Position numbers and translations under genes: made by a program. DNA of 64,000 bases, taken from NCBI GenBank assembly GCA_038049695.1, contig CP142461.1, positions 30,759,001 to 30,823,000 on the forward strand. The letters are read 5' to 3'. Shown here piece by piece: positions 33,787 through 45,888 of the stretch (positions are counted from its first letter, which is position 1; the number at the start of each line of letters is the position of its first letter). Source of the DNA: Cinnamomum chago. Taxonomy: Eukaryota > Streptophyta > Magnoliopsida > Laurales > Lauraceae. Below the pieces are notes generated by a model. It saw only the letters and a list, made by a program, of their open reading frames with translations. It was not told the origin of the DNA and did no database searches.

Positions 33787-35026
33787 AATTTGGGATCGCC
33801 TTTGAAACAGTAATTTCAACAACATCAACAGAAAAGGTAGTTTGGTTTGGTAGCTTTTCCAAATGAACCAAGGATTCCCCTCCTTTATGGGTTTATGGTT
33901 TTTCTCGAGTGTTCCCATATGATAACTTTTATATATACATTGTGGTGTTATATCCTTAAAATTGTCATTGAAGGGTTTACCTTTCAAAGGATTAAAGATC
34001 AAGAGTTTATTGTTATAGTTTGTAACTGGTTTGTGAGGGTGTTTTGTTGGGTCAAAATTCTTTAGGCCCCATTTGTTTGCATACATTATGTAGGAACTCA
34101 TTCCGTAAGTGGTTAAAAATAAAGAAAATTAAAGGTGAGTATATATACAACGATGACTATCAAATAACATCTCCTTTAATGGAAAGTGAATAAAGGGAAT
34201 ATGGGAAAATCAAGGTCATCATCTACATTGGTGCCCCCATCATCTACATTGGTTCCCCCCCTCATATCATACCCATATCTCAATAATCATTCGCTGGAGC
34301 TCAATTGACAATGAGTTTCTATGTATTAAATTCCTATGTATTTTATGGCAACAAAAAAAGCTCTCAATCATGTTCACTTATGTGGACTATATATTTGCTT
34401 TTTTGCAATTGTCTTTTAGTATTGAAGAACCACTTTCCTCTTGTGGAAGTTCTAAAAACTCGCAAACCAGCTAACCCAGCTTGTGGGATTATTTTGTTTT
34501 AGTCTATCCTTGAGGTTGCCCTCATATTTTTGGCCCTTGGTTGCTGCCCGCTCTTTGCAGGTAGCTGGTCGCCTTATTGATTGTGGTTTATAAGCTTCCC
34601 TGGGTGATTGCATAGCTTTGTATCTGCCCAGCTTAGATTTTAATGCAAAGCCTGTTTTACTCTAAAAAAAATCTTGAAAAAAGTCTCATTACCTTTCTTA
34701 ATAGCCCATATTTTTAGCTGTCATTTGTACTCACATCCAATAGGGTTTGGAGACCACCACTGTAAGTTCTCACCTTTCTCACTGAGCAAGGTGCCACTGC
34801 CCCCATTCCCTTTAATCGACCCATCAACCTTATTTTCAATGTAATTGGAAAGATTCTACTTTCCTTTATTTTCACTTTATAACTTCATTGGCTTCATTGG
34901 CTTGTAACTTTCTTTATGCATTTCCCAAATAGTGAAGGACACCCGGATATCACCTAGTAAATCAAACTTGAAAAATTCCCTTAATGGCTCCCAGAATGGA
35001 TTACTAGTTCTAATTTAACCAATCAA
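33787..35026. other. 3' flank of the kinase gene; TE remnants
   Basis: It holds the presumed 3' UTR, a MITE-like unit at about 34064-34365 (GGCCCCATTTGTTTGC and inverted ATGGCAACAAAAAAAGC), and at about 34530-34675 a LINE 3'-end-like stretch (TTTTAATGCAAAGCCTGTTT then a short A tail). The part next to 35027 may be degraded internal copia sequence with a decayed primer-binding site. No gene. Confidence 0.4.
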
Positions 35027-35192
35027 TGCAGCGGAAATAAATCATTCAGACAATATAGAACTAGCTATCTATCAATCACACACCACAAGAAGGCAGACAC
35101 AATATTTAGCGTACACCACAAGAAGGCAGACACAATATTTAGCGTGGAAACCCTATCCAAGGAGAAAAACCACGAACCAGAAATCAAGAGTT

Positions 35193-35790
35193 CACTACAA
35201 GAAATTGCACTTTTGCCGGCGCTTTAGTCTATAAAACGCCGGTGAACACCTTTGCCGGCGATTTTCCTTGCGCCGGCAATACGCCGGTAAAAGGTCGCCA
35301 GCATTAGCTTTTGCCGGCGAAAAAATGTTAGCGCCGGGAAAAATAATACATTAACGGCGTTTTTATTCGCCGGAAAAAGACGTATAAAACGCCGGGAAAA
35401 GGCCTTTATTTTTCAATAATAAATTGATTTAAAAACTTTTGCCGGCGTTTTTTTGCGCCGGCAAAACATTTATATTTTATGGATTTTTTTTTTTAAATTT
35501 ATTGCCAGCGTTTTTTTTGCGCTGGCAAAACATTTATATTTTATGGAATTTTTTTCAAAATTTATTGCCGGCGTTTTTTTTTGCGCCGGCAAAACATTTA
35601 TATTTTATGAAATTTTTTTCAAAAATTATTGCCGGCGTTTTTTTTGCGCCGGCAAAACATTTATATTTTATGAAAATTAATTTTCCAAAATTATTTGCCG
35701 GCGTATTTTGTCGCCGGGAAAACATTTATTTTTTTTAAGTAATTATTTTGAAGGTGTTTTGCCGGCGAAAATGTTACACCGGCAATCAAT
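35193..35790. repeat. Left subterminal repeats of the CACTA
   Basis: TTGCCGGCG and CGCCGGGAAAA motifs recur every 15-40 bp. From about 35437 to 35760 a 62-66-bp unit (TTGCCGGCGTTTTTTTTGCG, CGGCAAAACATTTATATTTT) is repeated about five times in tandem. The open frames here are translations of the repeat, not genes. Confidence 0.85.
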
Positions 35791-36138
35791 ATTCATTTAT
35801 TGTATTTATTTGATTTTTTAATTTTTTTCCTGTATATGCATCATTACAACTTCGAACCTGTATCGTATGAAACTACTATTCTAGTATCTAAGACCAAATC
35901 TCCTACACACCCAACATCTATCTATTCTAAATATTCATTCCACTTCATATTAATATTCAAATATCCTTACAATATTAAAAGTACTTTACCATTACCATTA
36001 CAAAATAAAAATCCATAGTAACATTCTACTATTTGCCAACATTCAAATGCCAATGAAAAATTATATCTTCATATACAATCATCTCATTGTTGCACCAATC
36101 CAACACCTGCAACATTGTTCAAAAAAACTTCATACATC

Positions 36139-36487
36139 CTATTTTAACATATGGCAATCTGTTATGTTATGCTCTTGAGGTAAGCTCCATGTCAGACCTC
36201 CAAGGTTATAGCTTGTGATAGTTAGAGTATTTTGCTTGCAATTGTCTGGACTCGGAATATTGTTGTTGTTCACACACTTGAGCAGATTGCCATTAGAAGT
36301 GTAGCCATTGGAGGACTCCAGTTCCCCCTTTAGTGCTTTGTCATAATCTGATGGATTCATAACTGAACACATGACATCTGCATAATGAAGTACTGGATAC
36401 TTGGAACTGCCAAACATTGAAGACTCAACTACCAGTTTTTCTTTGATACTCTGAACAGCATGTGCATATTCCAATCCAAATAGAACC
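36139..36487 (-). pseudogene. Captured exon of unknown origin in the CACTA
   Basis: After an acceptor ATGTAG|GTTCTA (36487) the minus frame stays open for over 100 codons: LFGLEYAHAVQSIKEKLVVE, SSMFGSSKYPVLHYADVMCS, VMNPSDYDKALKGELESS, then an Asn-rich part and a stop. Balanced composition and length suggest real coding ancestry. I do not recognise the family. It is the left-most coding-like block of the element, so it could be the last exon of any leftward transcript. Confidence 0.4.
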
Positions 36488-37207
36488 TACATTTCGGAAA
36501 GAAGAAAATGATTATAAAAGATTAAAGAATATCATACCACCCAATAGAATTACATTTTTCAGATGATTGCTAAATTAGAATGAACAACTTTATAAGGAAG
36601 ATTCTCTAACTACAGCCAGCAGCATTCAGACCCATAACTTCTTCCTATCAGCAATTCAGACTAAAAAATGTCTCACTAAAAAAAGTAAACAATACCCAAT
36701 TCAATGCAATAGCCTGATTGAACAAGCTGCAAGTCACAAGTGCCGGTTTGTCTTGGTCTCCAAACACAGCAACAGAAACAGAACCATGTCTAGTCTGTAT
36801 AACATGTTCCTGATGACACTTACATGAACAGTTCAGAAGAAAGACACAAACTACAAGTAGTCATAGAGCAGATGCATGATTCTGTCAGGCATTACTCTCA
36901 TACAAAAGAATAACAAAGGCTTCTCCAAGTTCAAAAACTAAAAAATTGTTCTGTCTTCTTGATGACCACATCCATCATTACAATTTCAAAAAGAAAACCA
37001 AAACCCATATCCATTAGCTTCATGATAAATACAGAATCATAAAAGCAAAGGGAAAAAAAACCATTGTCCTTAGAATCCTAAAAGGACAAAACCCAATGCT
37101 ACTCAAGGAATAACAATCACTACAAAAATGGCAAGGGCAACTACCCATCTCAATTTGTAAGAAAAACTTAGAGAGAGAGATAGAGATGTCCAATAAGAAT
37201 AATATAC

Positions 37208-37970
37208 CTAAAGCATCAAGTTTCTCTCGCTTCCCTGCTACCACATCTTTTAGTTGGCACCTTTCAAGGCTCTGCAAAAAATTGTAGTCAGCAAAATCAT
37301 ATAAAGAAATATCATACAAGCCTCATTTTTTACACAGACATCAAGAGTAGCCAATGGTTTCCAAATTATCCTTGCTTGTTAAATGAAGCCATATACAGTA
37401 CTAGCACTGAGAACTTCTACAGTTTGCTTGGGTTCTCAGTTTGGTGGTTACCACATGCTTGAGTTACAGTGGACACTTCCAAGACCCAACATGGACTTAC
37501 CAATGCAGAGTGCATAAGATTAATGGAAAATCATCCTTCCAAGCAGCCATGTCCACCCAACATGGAGCTTACAGTCATGATATTCAAATGACAAAGTCCA
37601 CTTCTTACTATGTTTTGTAGCATAAACCTGAAATAAAGTAACTGAAGACAAGCCAAGTATATCCTTGTAGATACCTGGTTTAACTATGTTGCTCGGTAAC
37701 TAGATCATGAACAAAGTGGAAAGGCAAAGGATGAAGCTCCCAATCAGCTCTAAACAGAAACCCAACCATTCGTTGGACCCGTTGTTGTGGAAATCCATGC
37801 GTAAATTTGCATTAACCCTGTCTATATTCTCTTGACAAAACCTTGCTTGATTCCTAAAGCACCGGATTGTCATGACGCCAGAGACACTCTCTGAGAAGTG
37901 ATGGATAACAGGAGCTTTTGTGATCGAGTCAAGTCGAGTTAGCTCACGCGAGGAAGAAAGATAATATCCC
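37208..37970 (-). pseudogene. ABCC-type (MRP) transporter fragment, two exons, captured in the CACTA
   Basis: Exon 37970-37675 (acceptor TGCAG, donor CCAG|GTATC) reads [56 protein letters not shown] and [16 protein letters not shown], then an in-frame TAG, then LPSNIVKP. This is the second transmembrane domain of plant ABCC transporters. Exon 37271-37208 reads SLERCQLKDVVAGKREKLDA, a piece of the second nucleotide-binding domain. The exons between them in a real gene, carrying the Walker A motif, are missing; the 400 bp between hold no coding match. With the stop and the missing exons it cannot make a transporter. Confidence 0.8.
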
Positions 37971-38788
37971 TGCAGTCAAACCATTCAGCACATCATTTAA
38001 AAAAAAGGCCATTTAATTCAGTGTTGAATTGACCAGTTGTTTGTTTAAAACTACATAAATGGCCCAGATTATATAGCATATGCACAGAATATCTGATTTA
38101 TTAACCAGTTCTGATTCCATAGACCAAACAACTAAAACCAATCACCCAAAAAAAAAAAAAAAGGAATGAAAGAAACTGAAACTGAAACCAGTCATCTTAC
38201 CTTACAGACTCCAAAGTGTAGAAAGTATCAGGCCTTGTTCCAAGCTTCATAAACTTCATCTCTAACCTTATTCTTTCTCCCTAACTGTGAGCCTCTATCA
38301 TGGAGAATTCTCCCTTCAACTCACCACCAATTCATAGAATGATTGTCTAACCTCCACACCAAAAAGCAAACCTCCAACACCCATCCCCAGAATAGAATTC
38401 CCTGTTCAGCTGGGCAGTGCCAAATCTCATGAAATTCTAACATCATTCATTGGCAATTGAAATATGTGGCAGATGTGAAAAAGCAACAGAAGGTGGTAGT
38501 AAGTAAAAAACAACATAGTCACAATTTGACTGGAAAGACAAGGAATTGGCATGAAATGAGTGTCAATTTCAATCAACTCCAAGAACCCATGTAATTGATC
38601 ATGCCAACTTAATTATCAGCAGGATTTTTACACTTCAGTTTTATCAAGATCAATAAAGAGACAGGTGTGATCAAGGAGCTCTCTAGTCCACATGCAATGT
38701 GACAAGTGGAAGCAACAAGAATCACATGACAAGAAATGAAAAGAAATAGTGAAAATGGTACAAGATCATAAAAGATATTCAGCATCAC

Positions 38789-38890
38789 CTCTTCTTGTTC
38801 TGGAGTTAAATCAACTGGCTGTCCATTGTATAGCATCTTAATCCCGTGAGGTTTGTATGGAGGAGGGAAAATGACACCATTGTGCTCCAT
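38789..38890 (-). pseudogene. DNA topoisomerase I exon fragment captured in the CACTA
   Basis: The minus frame reads [20 protein letters not shown] then [13 protein letters not shown], followed by the donor GAG|GTGATG. This is the highly conserved start of the plant topoisomerase I core ([18 protein letters not shown]...). The rest of the core, the catalytic tyrosine domain and the expected next exon are absent nearby. The open frame continuing past the donor is intron. The 5' boundary is unclear: coding similarity stops near 38890. Confidence 0.85.
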
Positions 38891-39018
38891 TGTGCTTTTA
38901 TAATCTTTTTTTATTTCTTGTTTGTTTTCTTCAATTGGGAGGTGACAACCTTTGTTGGTTTCTTTGATAAGGATCGATTGTCTGATGAAACCGATTTATG
39001 TCACACTGCATATTTCAG

Positions 39019-39306
39019 GCAACAGATTATTCCCATCTGAAGGTTTTTCTCCTTCAAAATTCATTTGCGAGAGAAGTGTGGAAGAGTGTGGGAAAACAAG
39101 TCTATCTAGGGAAGATGCATCCATTGGTCATCTCAAATTTGTATGCCCCTCCTCATAAGAACTCTGCTTCTGCTGCTTCTGTGCTGCTAATTGGTTCCTG
39201 CGAAGAGCTTGGCACACCTATAGCAATTCATCAGGTTTGTTGTGCTCATATGTATGTATGTGTGTGTGTGATGGAATTGATGCCCTGGTTAGAATTGGTA
39301 TTTCAG
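39019..39306 (+). pseudogene. LisH/HEAT (RELCH/KIAA1468-like) fragment captured in the CACTA, opposite strand
   Basis: An exon 39019-39234 (TTTCAG|GCAACA ... CATCAG|GTTTGT, 72 codons, phase 0) reads FAREVWKSVGKQVYLGKMHP, LVISNLYAPPHKNSASAASV and LLIGSCEELGTPIAIHQ. Thirty bases later, 39266-39306 reads CDGIDALVRIG, which in the family follows shortly after the exon end, so part of the next exon remains with its start lost. I recall this block from plant HEAT-repeat homologues of RELCH; I am less sure of the name than of its being a real gene fragment. It is the only recognised fragment on the plus strand of the element. Confidence 0.6.
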
Positions 39307-42300
39307 GCCATTGATTAGTTCTAGTTATAAGTAGTGACTGTTACATTTTTTTTTTTGCATTTCATCTTCTAGTCTGGCTCCATATTTATGACTTCCTAAG
39401 CTAGTGTTCTGGATTGGCTTTGCCAGGTGGACTTCAAGTATGGATATGGTTGCTACTGTCCTTACTCCTTGTACATTACAGTGATGTGAAATTTGAGACA
39501 AATGAAACTGATACTCTTATTGATATGGAAATTCTATAATCTTACAGGATCAAGTTGGTATCCATCTTAATATTTTTATGCAGACCCAGCTGGATCCTCA
39601 CTTCAGTATCTTTCCTTCTTTCTTCACTCCCTCCGAGCTTCTTCGTAGTACAAAGTCGGCAGGACAGCCTTTCACCTCGTGCTATAATCCTCACATCAGT
39701 TCCAGTAATGTTCACAAAATTTATGTCTTACTTAATTATCCACAGTGACGCCCATCAGATTAACAATCTAAGACCAAAGGAAGATGTGCAGCACTTATAT
39801 CCAATGCATGGTTTAAACTGTTAGATTTGGAACCCTTTATTAGATGGGAGAATAACCAATACATATCAGCTGTATTTGTATGATTTAATTTTCAGCAGAA
39901 AAGTAGAACAGAGTAGCCTGTATCACAGCAAACTGGCCCACATAGACATCAGGGATACCTGTGAATTAGGTATCACATGTAAATGATTTCGGTTTTTCTC
40001 AAGACTAAATGGCTGACTGGAGTGCACTTGCATGTATATGGATGATTTTTATTCTCTATATTCAAATACAGATTACTTGTAAGTATAATATAGAATAATA
40101 TGTAGTAATGATATAAAAACTAGACCTTTATCAGCCTTCTTTGTTCTTTTTAGTTACCATGCAAAGGTGGCTAAGCCCATAAACAGACCATACTAACACA
40201 AATTGAACCCCAGCACAAGCTGGGAATAAAACCACATGGAGAAAGTCAGGGATCAAACACCGGATAGAATGGAACTCCCAGCTACTAGCCTATTCCTTTA
40301 TATTCTCTCATTTAAACCTACGTTCATATTCTAAAATCAAGCTCAGATAAACCAAAATTTTAGTTCAACCATTAAATCATTCAATCCAATTAAACCTACA
40401 CAATTCTTATATGTGTATGAGCATTTTCAAGACAGGGTTCTTGACTGTGCATATGGCCTGATGTCAGAACTTATTATGGGAGAGGTAGACTTCATTATTT
40501 GTTATTAGAATGAATGACAACCTTCCTTGGGATTTTTGGGTTGAATGATATTCCTATATTAAGGGGGGGGGCGGGGGGGGCACAGAATTTGGAACTGGTT
40601 CTGGACCAGACCCGGACCCAACCAAAACAGCATTCACCAAACGGTCCCTGTTTTGGGTCCAATATGGTTCCAACTAAGAACTGACCCATTTGCCTCCCTA
40701 CCTTGGGCACTCGGCTCCATATCTCATGCTTTGATTATTTACAATTTACAAGAGGAGATGCTGTTTGATGTTCCAACCCACCACCCCCCCCCCCCCCCCC
40801 CCCCAACACACACACAATAGCATCGAAGTGGTCCAAAGTGGGTCACCATTTAAACACACAGACCATTAGCATCGAAGTGGACCACCAAATGGTTAATAGT
40901 GATGAATGGTCCTTGCACACTAACATGGATAGGTGCGTGCAAGTAGACACGATGAGCTGCAGGCAGATAAAAAGAAGCATTTGACAGTCAATCAAATGAG
41001 CAGGTGACACTTTAGAATAAGTTCGCTTGAAGAAATCAACAACAAACAGGCCGCCGGTGGGAAAAAAAAAAGTTATCTCTTCTCTAACTAAAGGTAAATC
41101 TAACTCGTTAAAAAAAAACTGCACTTTTCCAATGGAAAACAACAATAATGTTATTTGTGCGGCCTGCTTGGTTTTGTGTCCTGTTTCTGTTTTTATGGGG
41201 TATACTGGTTCAGTCTCTGTCCAAAGATGGGAGGGGTGCCGGAAAGTATGCTGTGTTGCACTTCAGATAATGTGGTGCGGGTCTAACATGATGAGAAATT
41301 TGATGATGTTAACTTGATATGGTTAAGAGGGTAGTAGATGTCATCCTATGCTGCTACTTTGAATATAATTGCGAAGGATACAGCTCAGTGACTGTTGACT
41401 AAGGATGTTTTTCTGTTTCTACTCTTTTTCTTTTTCCCATTTTATTGATAATAGTAATTATCACTTGTTTGGTGGCTAGATGGACTTAAGAGACATTTGG
41501 CAAGTGCTTCCGAATATTGCTGTTAGCCCTTTTGAAGTGCTAGAAGGGTGTGCTTTCTTGTTTGTTCTCTTCATTTTTATTTCTTAATGCAGATTAGAAA
41601 GCAGAAAAACCTAAGAACCCAGGGGTGGCAATTCCTAACTTGACCCACCAACCCAGGGGTCACTCTTAATTCTGTATTTGGGCTAGCATTTTCAACCTGT
41701 GTAATAAATTGCCTAGGTTGGGTTGGGGCCATACTTACCAAAATCTGACCCAAACATGACTTAATCTACTACAACCTGTCCACTTAGCACTGACCCTAAC
41801 TATGAGTTGTGTAAGAAATACCAACCAAATCCCTTCCCTGTTCTTGGGAGATCATGGAAAGAACTTTTATGTGCATAATATCATTCTCTAACTAAAGTTT
41901 TTTTCTACCCAAAAAAAAAATTTGTCAGGCTAACTAAAGGTAAATCTAACTCGTTAAAAACAACTGCACTTTTCTCTGAGTTATCATAAAAATCTCCCTA
42001 CAATACAATTGAACACTTGAGTTTATTATAATATTTTGTTAATGTGCTTGAAGGTCACCAATCTGAAAGGGATCTAAACTCCTGCTTATACAAATATTTT
42101 AAGCAGAACTATACAACAAGGGATATAAATTCTAATGGGGTTATACCTACAAGAATGACACATAGGAACCATTAAAAAAAATCACACAGTGGGAGAATAA
42201 GCTTGTGTGTTGTGATTAAGCATGTGCACAGGATGAATTACAAATGAAACTACATATAGGATGAATTTTCGTAGTTGTTTGTTTTCATATAATTCATAGG

Positions 42301-42764
42301 AATTCTTCTTTAAAGGAACTTCTTTAAGATTGTTTAAGAGGTGAAGAATACAAGGAGGGGTGAAGGAGATGGGGTAGCAATGTGGGGCATGAATTTGTAT
42401 GTATTTTATACAATGGTATTCAATCAAGCTCTAGGGTGCCTATATTGGATAACACTCTGCAATCAAGAGTCTTATTTGAACCCATCTAACACAGCAGTTA
42501 ACAAATAGTCAATTACTAAAAATAACTATTGTATCTTGGATAACACTCTGTAATTAAGAAGAAAAATCTATCATAGATGTTTCTAGTGTATTCAAGTTGT
42601 CCTGATAACACACACACATTGAAATTACGTTTATAAACAGATCCCATCCATCTATCATTGAATTAAAAAATGTAGAAATAAAAAATACTACAACCACAGT
42701 GAACCAAAAAAGTTAATAACTCATCATAAGGTTTTGCATTTCAGAAGAAAAAACTACTTCTCAC

Positions 42765-42857
42765 CACATAATCGCATCTAGCAGAACCATTCTTTGGAGT
42801 ATGAGTTGCAAGCCACGTTTGTGTCCGAGTGATCTCAACTCCAGGATTTTGTTGCCT
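42765..42857 (-). pseudogene. Exon resembling the CACTA TNPA/Transposase_24 protein
   Basis: Between an acceptor (T-run, CAG|AGGCAA) and a donor (GTG|GTGAGA) the minus frame reads QQNPGVEITRTQTWLATHTP then KNGSARCDYV. The Transposase_24 (PTTA/En-Spm) family ends with a similar pattern: G-x-E-x-TR-x-x-x-x-x-ATHT-x-K-x-G. It may be the remnant of the element's own accessory transposase gene. Further exon-like blocks on the same strand lie at about 43619-43680 and 43793-43872 (LVESVGPPPTDIVSASFKEV), unidentified. Confidence 0.4.
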
Positions 42858-44766
42858 CTGAAAAAAAAAAGGGAGAAAAACATCTTCATTACAAAATTAG
42901 TTAAATAGGAAAAACTAAAAAATAAAAAGCACAGTGCTTACCAAGTTTTCTGCAACTCTAGCTTATATGTCCAGTTAGCCTATCATTTTATCCCTTTCAA
43001 TCATTCATTGCCCCAGTTGTTTGGGTTGACCTCCTGCACCAAAGTCAGGGAGTTTGCACCATGTGCAGTTAGCCAGTGTGAACTTAGTATGGATGCAGGG
43101 CCTTTTGGCCAAGCCTTGGTTTATTTGTCTGTATCTCATGGAAGATGTTTTGTCTGGTAGTGCGCTATGTTAGTTGGATTATATGTGTGGTTGTTGGGGA
43201 GTATACTCAGGTTATGAGCTTAAGTGTAATTCCTGATTGTATGTGTATATGGAGTAGTTCCCCTTAGGTTTCTCAGAATGATATTCAAGCCAGCCACTGT
43301 GTGATGATATTTTTGAACCCTTCAAGTCAGGCACTACTTGGTTGTTTTACTCTCCCACAGTATACATACCACTCTGTGGCAAGGACTGAAACAGATAAGA
43401 TCAGATCAGATAAGGATTTTTTCAACATCAAATAGAGTTCTAGATTTGCCCCTATTTACAATTCCATAAACATACAGGGGAATTAAAAGAATAAGAAATA
43501 ATCTACATTCCTGAAACAATTAATAATAAATGGGAAATTCTCTCAGTAACCCACTCAGCAACACACATTCACAACTATAGTTATAAAAAAGTAAAAGAAA
43601 GTGAATACCTGAGATGTTTGTCCAAGTAGGGAGACAAAAGGGTGACAGAGACAAAAGGCAAAATAGAAGATTGCAAACCTGAAGACGAGAAAAATAAAAT
43701 TAATAAAAATAGTCATTATTCATGCAACTAAAGACACTATTGCCAAGCAAATCATCATCATAAGCTTAATGCCACAAATTCAGTTTCACTTACTGGAGTG
43801 TCAAATTGATTGCCACCTCCTTAAATGAAGCTGAAACTATATCTGTAGGTGGAGGTCCCACGGATTCAACAAGCTGATACAGAGCAATCCCAAATCAAGA
43901 TGCAGCTGAATACTCTCCAGAATATGTTCATTTACTAGACTTGAGCCAATGGAACTCCAGTTTATGTACCATTGCATACACTATTTAAAGCATATTTAAT
44001 AGCAAAAAGATCAGACTAACATATACTCTCCAGAATTCCAAATTCCTGTAAGAAACTGCACAATGAATTGATTATGATGCATAGAATTTCTTAATGCAAA
44101 TCTACCACTGATATTATGTGGACTGCAAATAATCTGACTTCCAATGATATTATACCAGGGCACCTGGATCAGCAAAACATAATCTCATACAGACCACACA
44201 CATCAGGAGTGGGAGGGCATAAGACCCTGGATTCCTCTTCAACCAGGCCAAACAACTACTAGAAATAAATCTACATGAAAAGCTCACACACAATCAACCA
44301 CATAGCAAGAAATGTTGTATATGCCTTCTATTAGAAATTTAATCAGACTGTAGAGTATATAGCTCAAACTATGAATCAACATTTTGTTGCCAAAAGAAAA
44401 AAAAACTATTTTTTAAAGTACTCAAAAAAAAAATTTTGAGGAAACTTCTCCAAAAGGTATACCTTCTCCCAAAGGAATAGAGAAAACCAGTAATAAACGT
44501 TCAATCCATGAATGCCTTTTCCCAAAAACACGGATCATGGACCCAAAATGAACAAATCCAAAGTCAGGCAACAACGATCAGCCTCAGAACAAATCCAAAG
44601 TATGGGTTTTTTTTTATAAAAAATTCCATTATAAAACCTCTTATATGTAATCAACTGCCTTCAAAATGTCTTCAAGTCAAACAGGGGAGGCTGAGGTGAC
44701 TTGGTGGAGAAGGGACACTTGGCTGTGAGGTGATCTGCAGAAAAGCAGACGGAACAGGGGACACTT

Positions 44767-45420
44767 TCATAGACTTTCCCCTTCAGCTTGGAAGGCCTTG
44801 GCGGTTGTGTACAAATTCCTCTTCACCAGATAATCATAAATGTACACATCCAGCCTGTTTTTTAACAAATCCAATACAAACTTCTAAGTAAGAACAGATA
44901 AAGTCAGAACAAAAATGCACTAACGTCTGCAAGGAAACGGGATAGTTCAAAAGAAGAAAAAATTAAGACAGAGAGCATACAAATGAAGTTACCAAAGTAA
45001 ACCTAAATGAAGCACACCAGAAAAGGAACATGAGAACAATAGAAGAAGAAAATGCCCAAGAACCCAAATATGAATGATAGGAAAAGGAACAATATCAAAG
45101 AAAACAAATACAAGGAAACCCAACAAACAAAAACTGCTAAAAATCAAAACCCTAGAAACACCCATACGAGAAACCCACCTCAAAAAACAGTAAAAACAAC
45201 AATATTAGCAGGGGAAACAAGAACAGCCAAGTGATTGAATGGAACCCAGCAAGAAAACCCAGTAAAAATCACCAAGCAAATCCCAACACCAGCAGTCAAA
45301 AATCGAATCTTTACCCCCAAAAACATAAGCAACAGGAGAAAACAAGAAGACCCAGATTAAAAAAAGAGGAAAGATGGAGAAACCATACATCTTATCGGCT
45401 TCCCAGTTCGTCTGAGACAT
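44767..45420 (-). pseudogene. LEUNIG/LEUNIG_HOMOLOG exons 1-2 captured in the CACTA
   Basis: Exon 1 (45420-45389) codes [10 protein letters not shown] plus AT; donor AT|GTATGG. Exon 2 starts at 44854 after AACAG. Joining restores ATG CTG GAT and gives [20 protein letters not shown] then VKRNLYTTAKAFQAEGE. This is the start of the LisH domain at the N-terminus of LEUNIG-type Groucho/Tup1 co-repressors. An extra G (GGGG where GGG is expected) then shifts the frame to a stop at 44767. In the shifted frame the sequence runs on as GKVYESVPCSVCFSADHLTA KCPF, a CCHC zinc-knuckle pattern. The WD40 part is absent. It lies at the right end of the element with its own ATG, so it could start a chimeric leftward transcript. 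Confidence 0.85.
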
Positions 45421-45888
45421 GATTCCCAATCAAAAACCAACATACCTGCGAATCATCATGAAGGCGAGATGAAGGAAAAGAAGAAGAAAGGGTGGGAAGT
45501 GCTGCCAATGCAGGGAAGAAAGAAACGAGATAGATGAGGATGAGGAGATGAACGAAAAGATGGGAAATGGTGACAATGCAGTGGTGATGGATGGCCGGAG
45601 CGTAATCGGCGAGTCGAGAGACAATGCAGTGGTGAATGGTGATGGTGTGCTTGAGAAAAAAAAAAAGGAAAAAGAGAGCAGAGGGCGGGAGGCAAAGAGG
45701 GGAGAGGGCGGGAGAAGAATAGAGGGGCGCCGGAGAGGAAAAGGGCGTTTTTTTTTTTGATGAAAACAACCACGAACGGTAACTGTGGTTTATAAAAATA
45801 CAAGTGTCTAAAAATACCACAGCCCAAATCAGTGGTCTTGCCTCCCTTGGTTGTGTCGTTTTTAGCCACTTTTGACGTAGTGAGGGAG

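Noticed and set aside
35439..35738. Two overlapping open frames of 75-99 codons rich in FFCAGKTFIFY
   Set aside because: They are translations of the tandem subterminal repeat in the CACTA left arm.
38609..38788. Extension of the topoisomerase I frame beyond 38789
   Set aside because: Past the GAG|GTGATG donor it becomes hydrophobic low-similarity sequence, consistent with intron.
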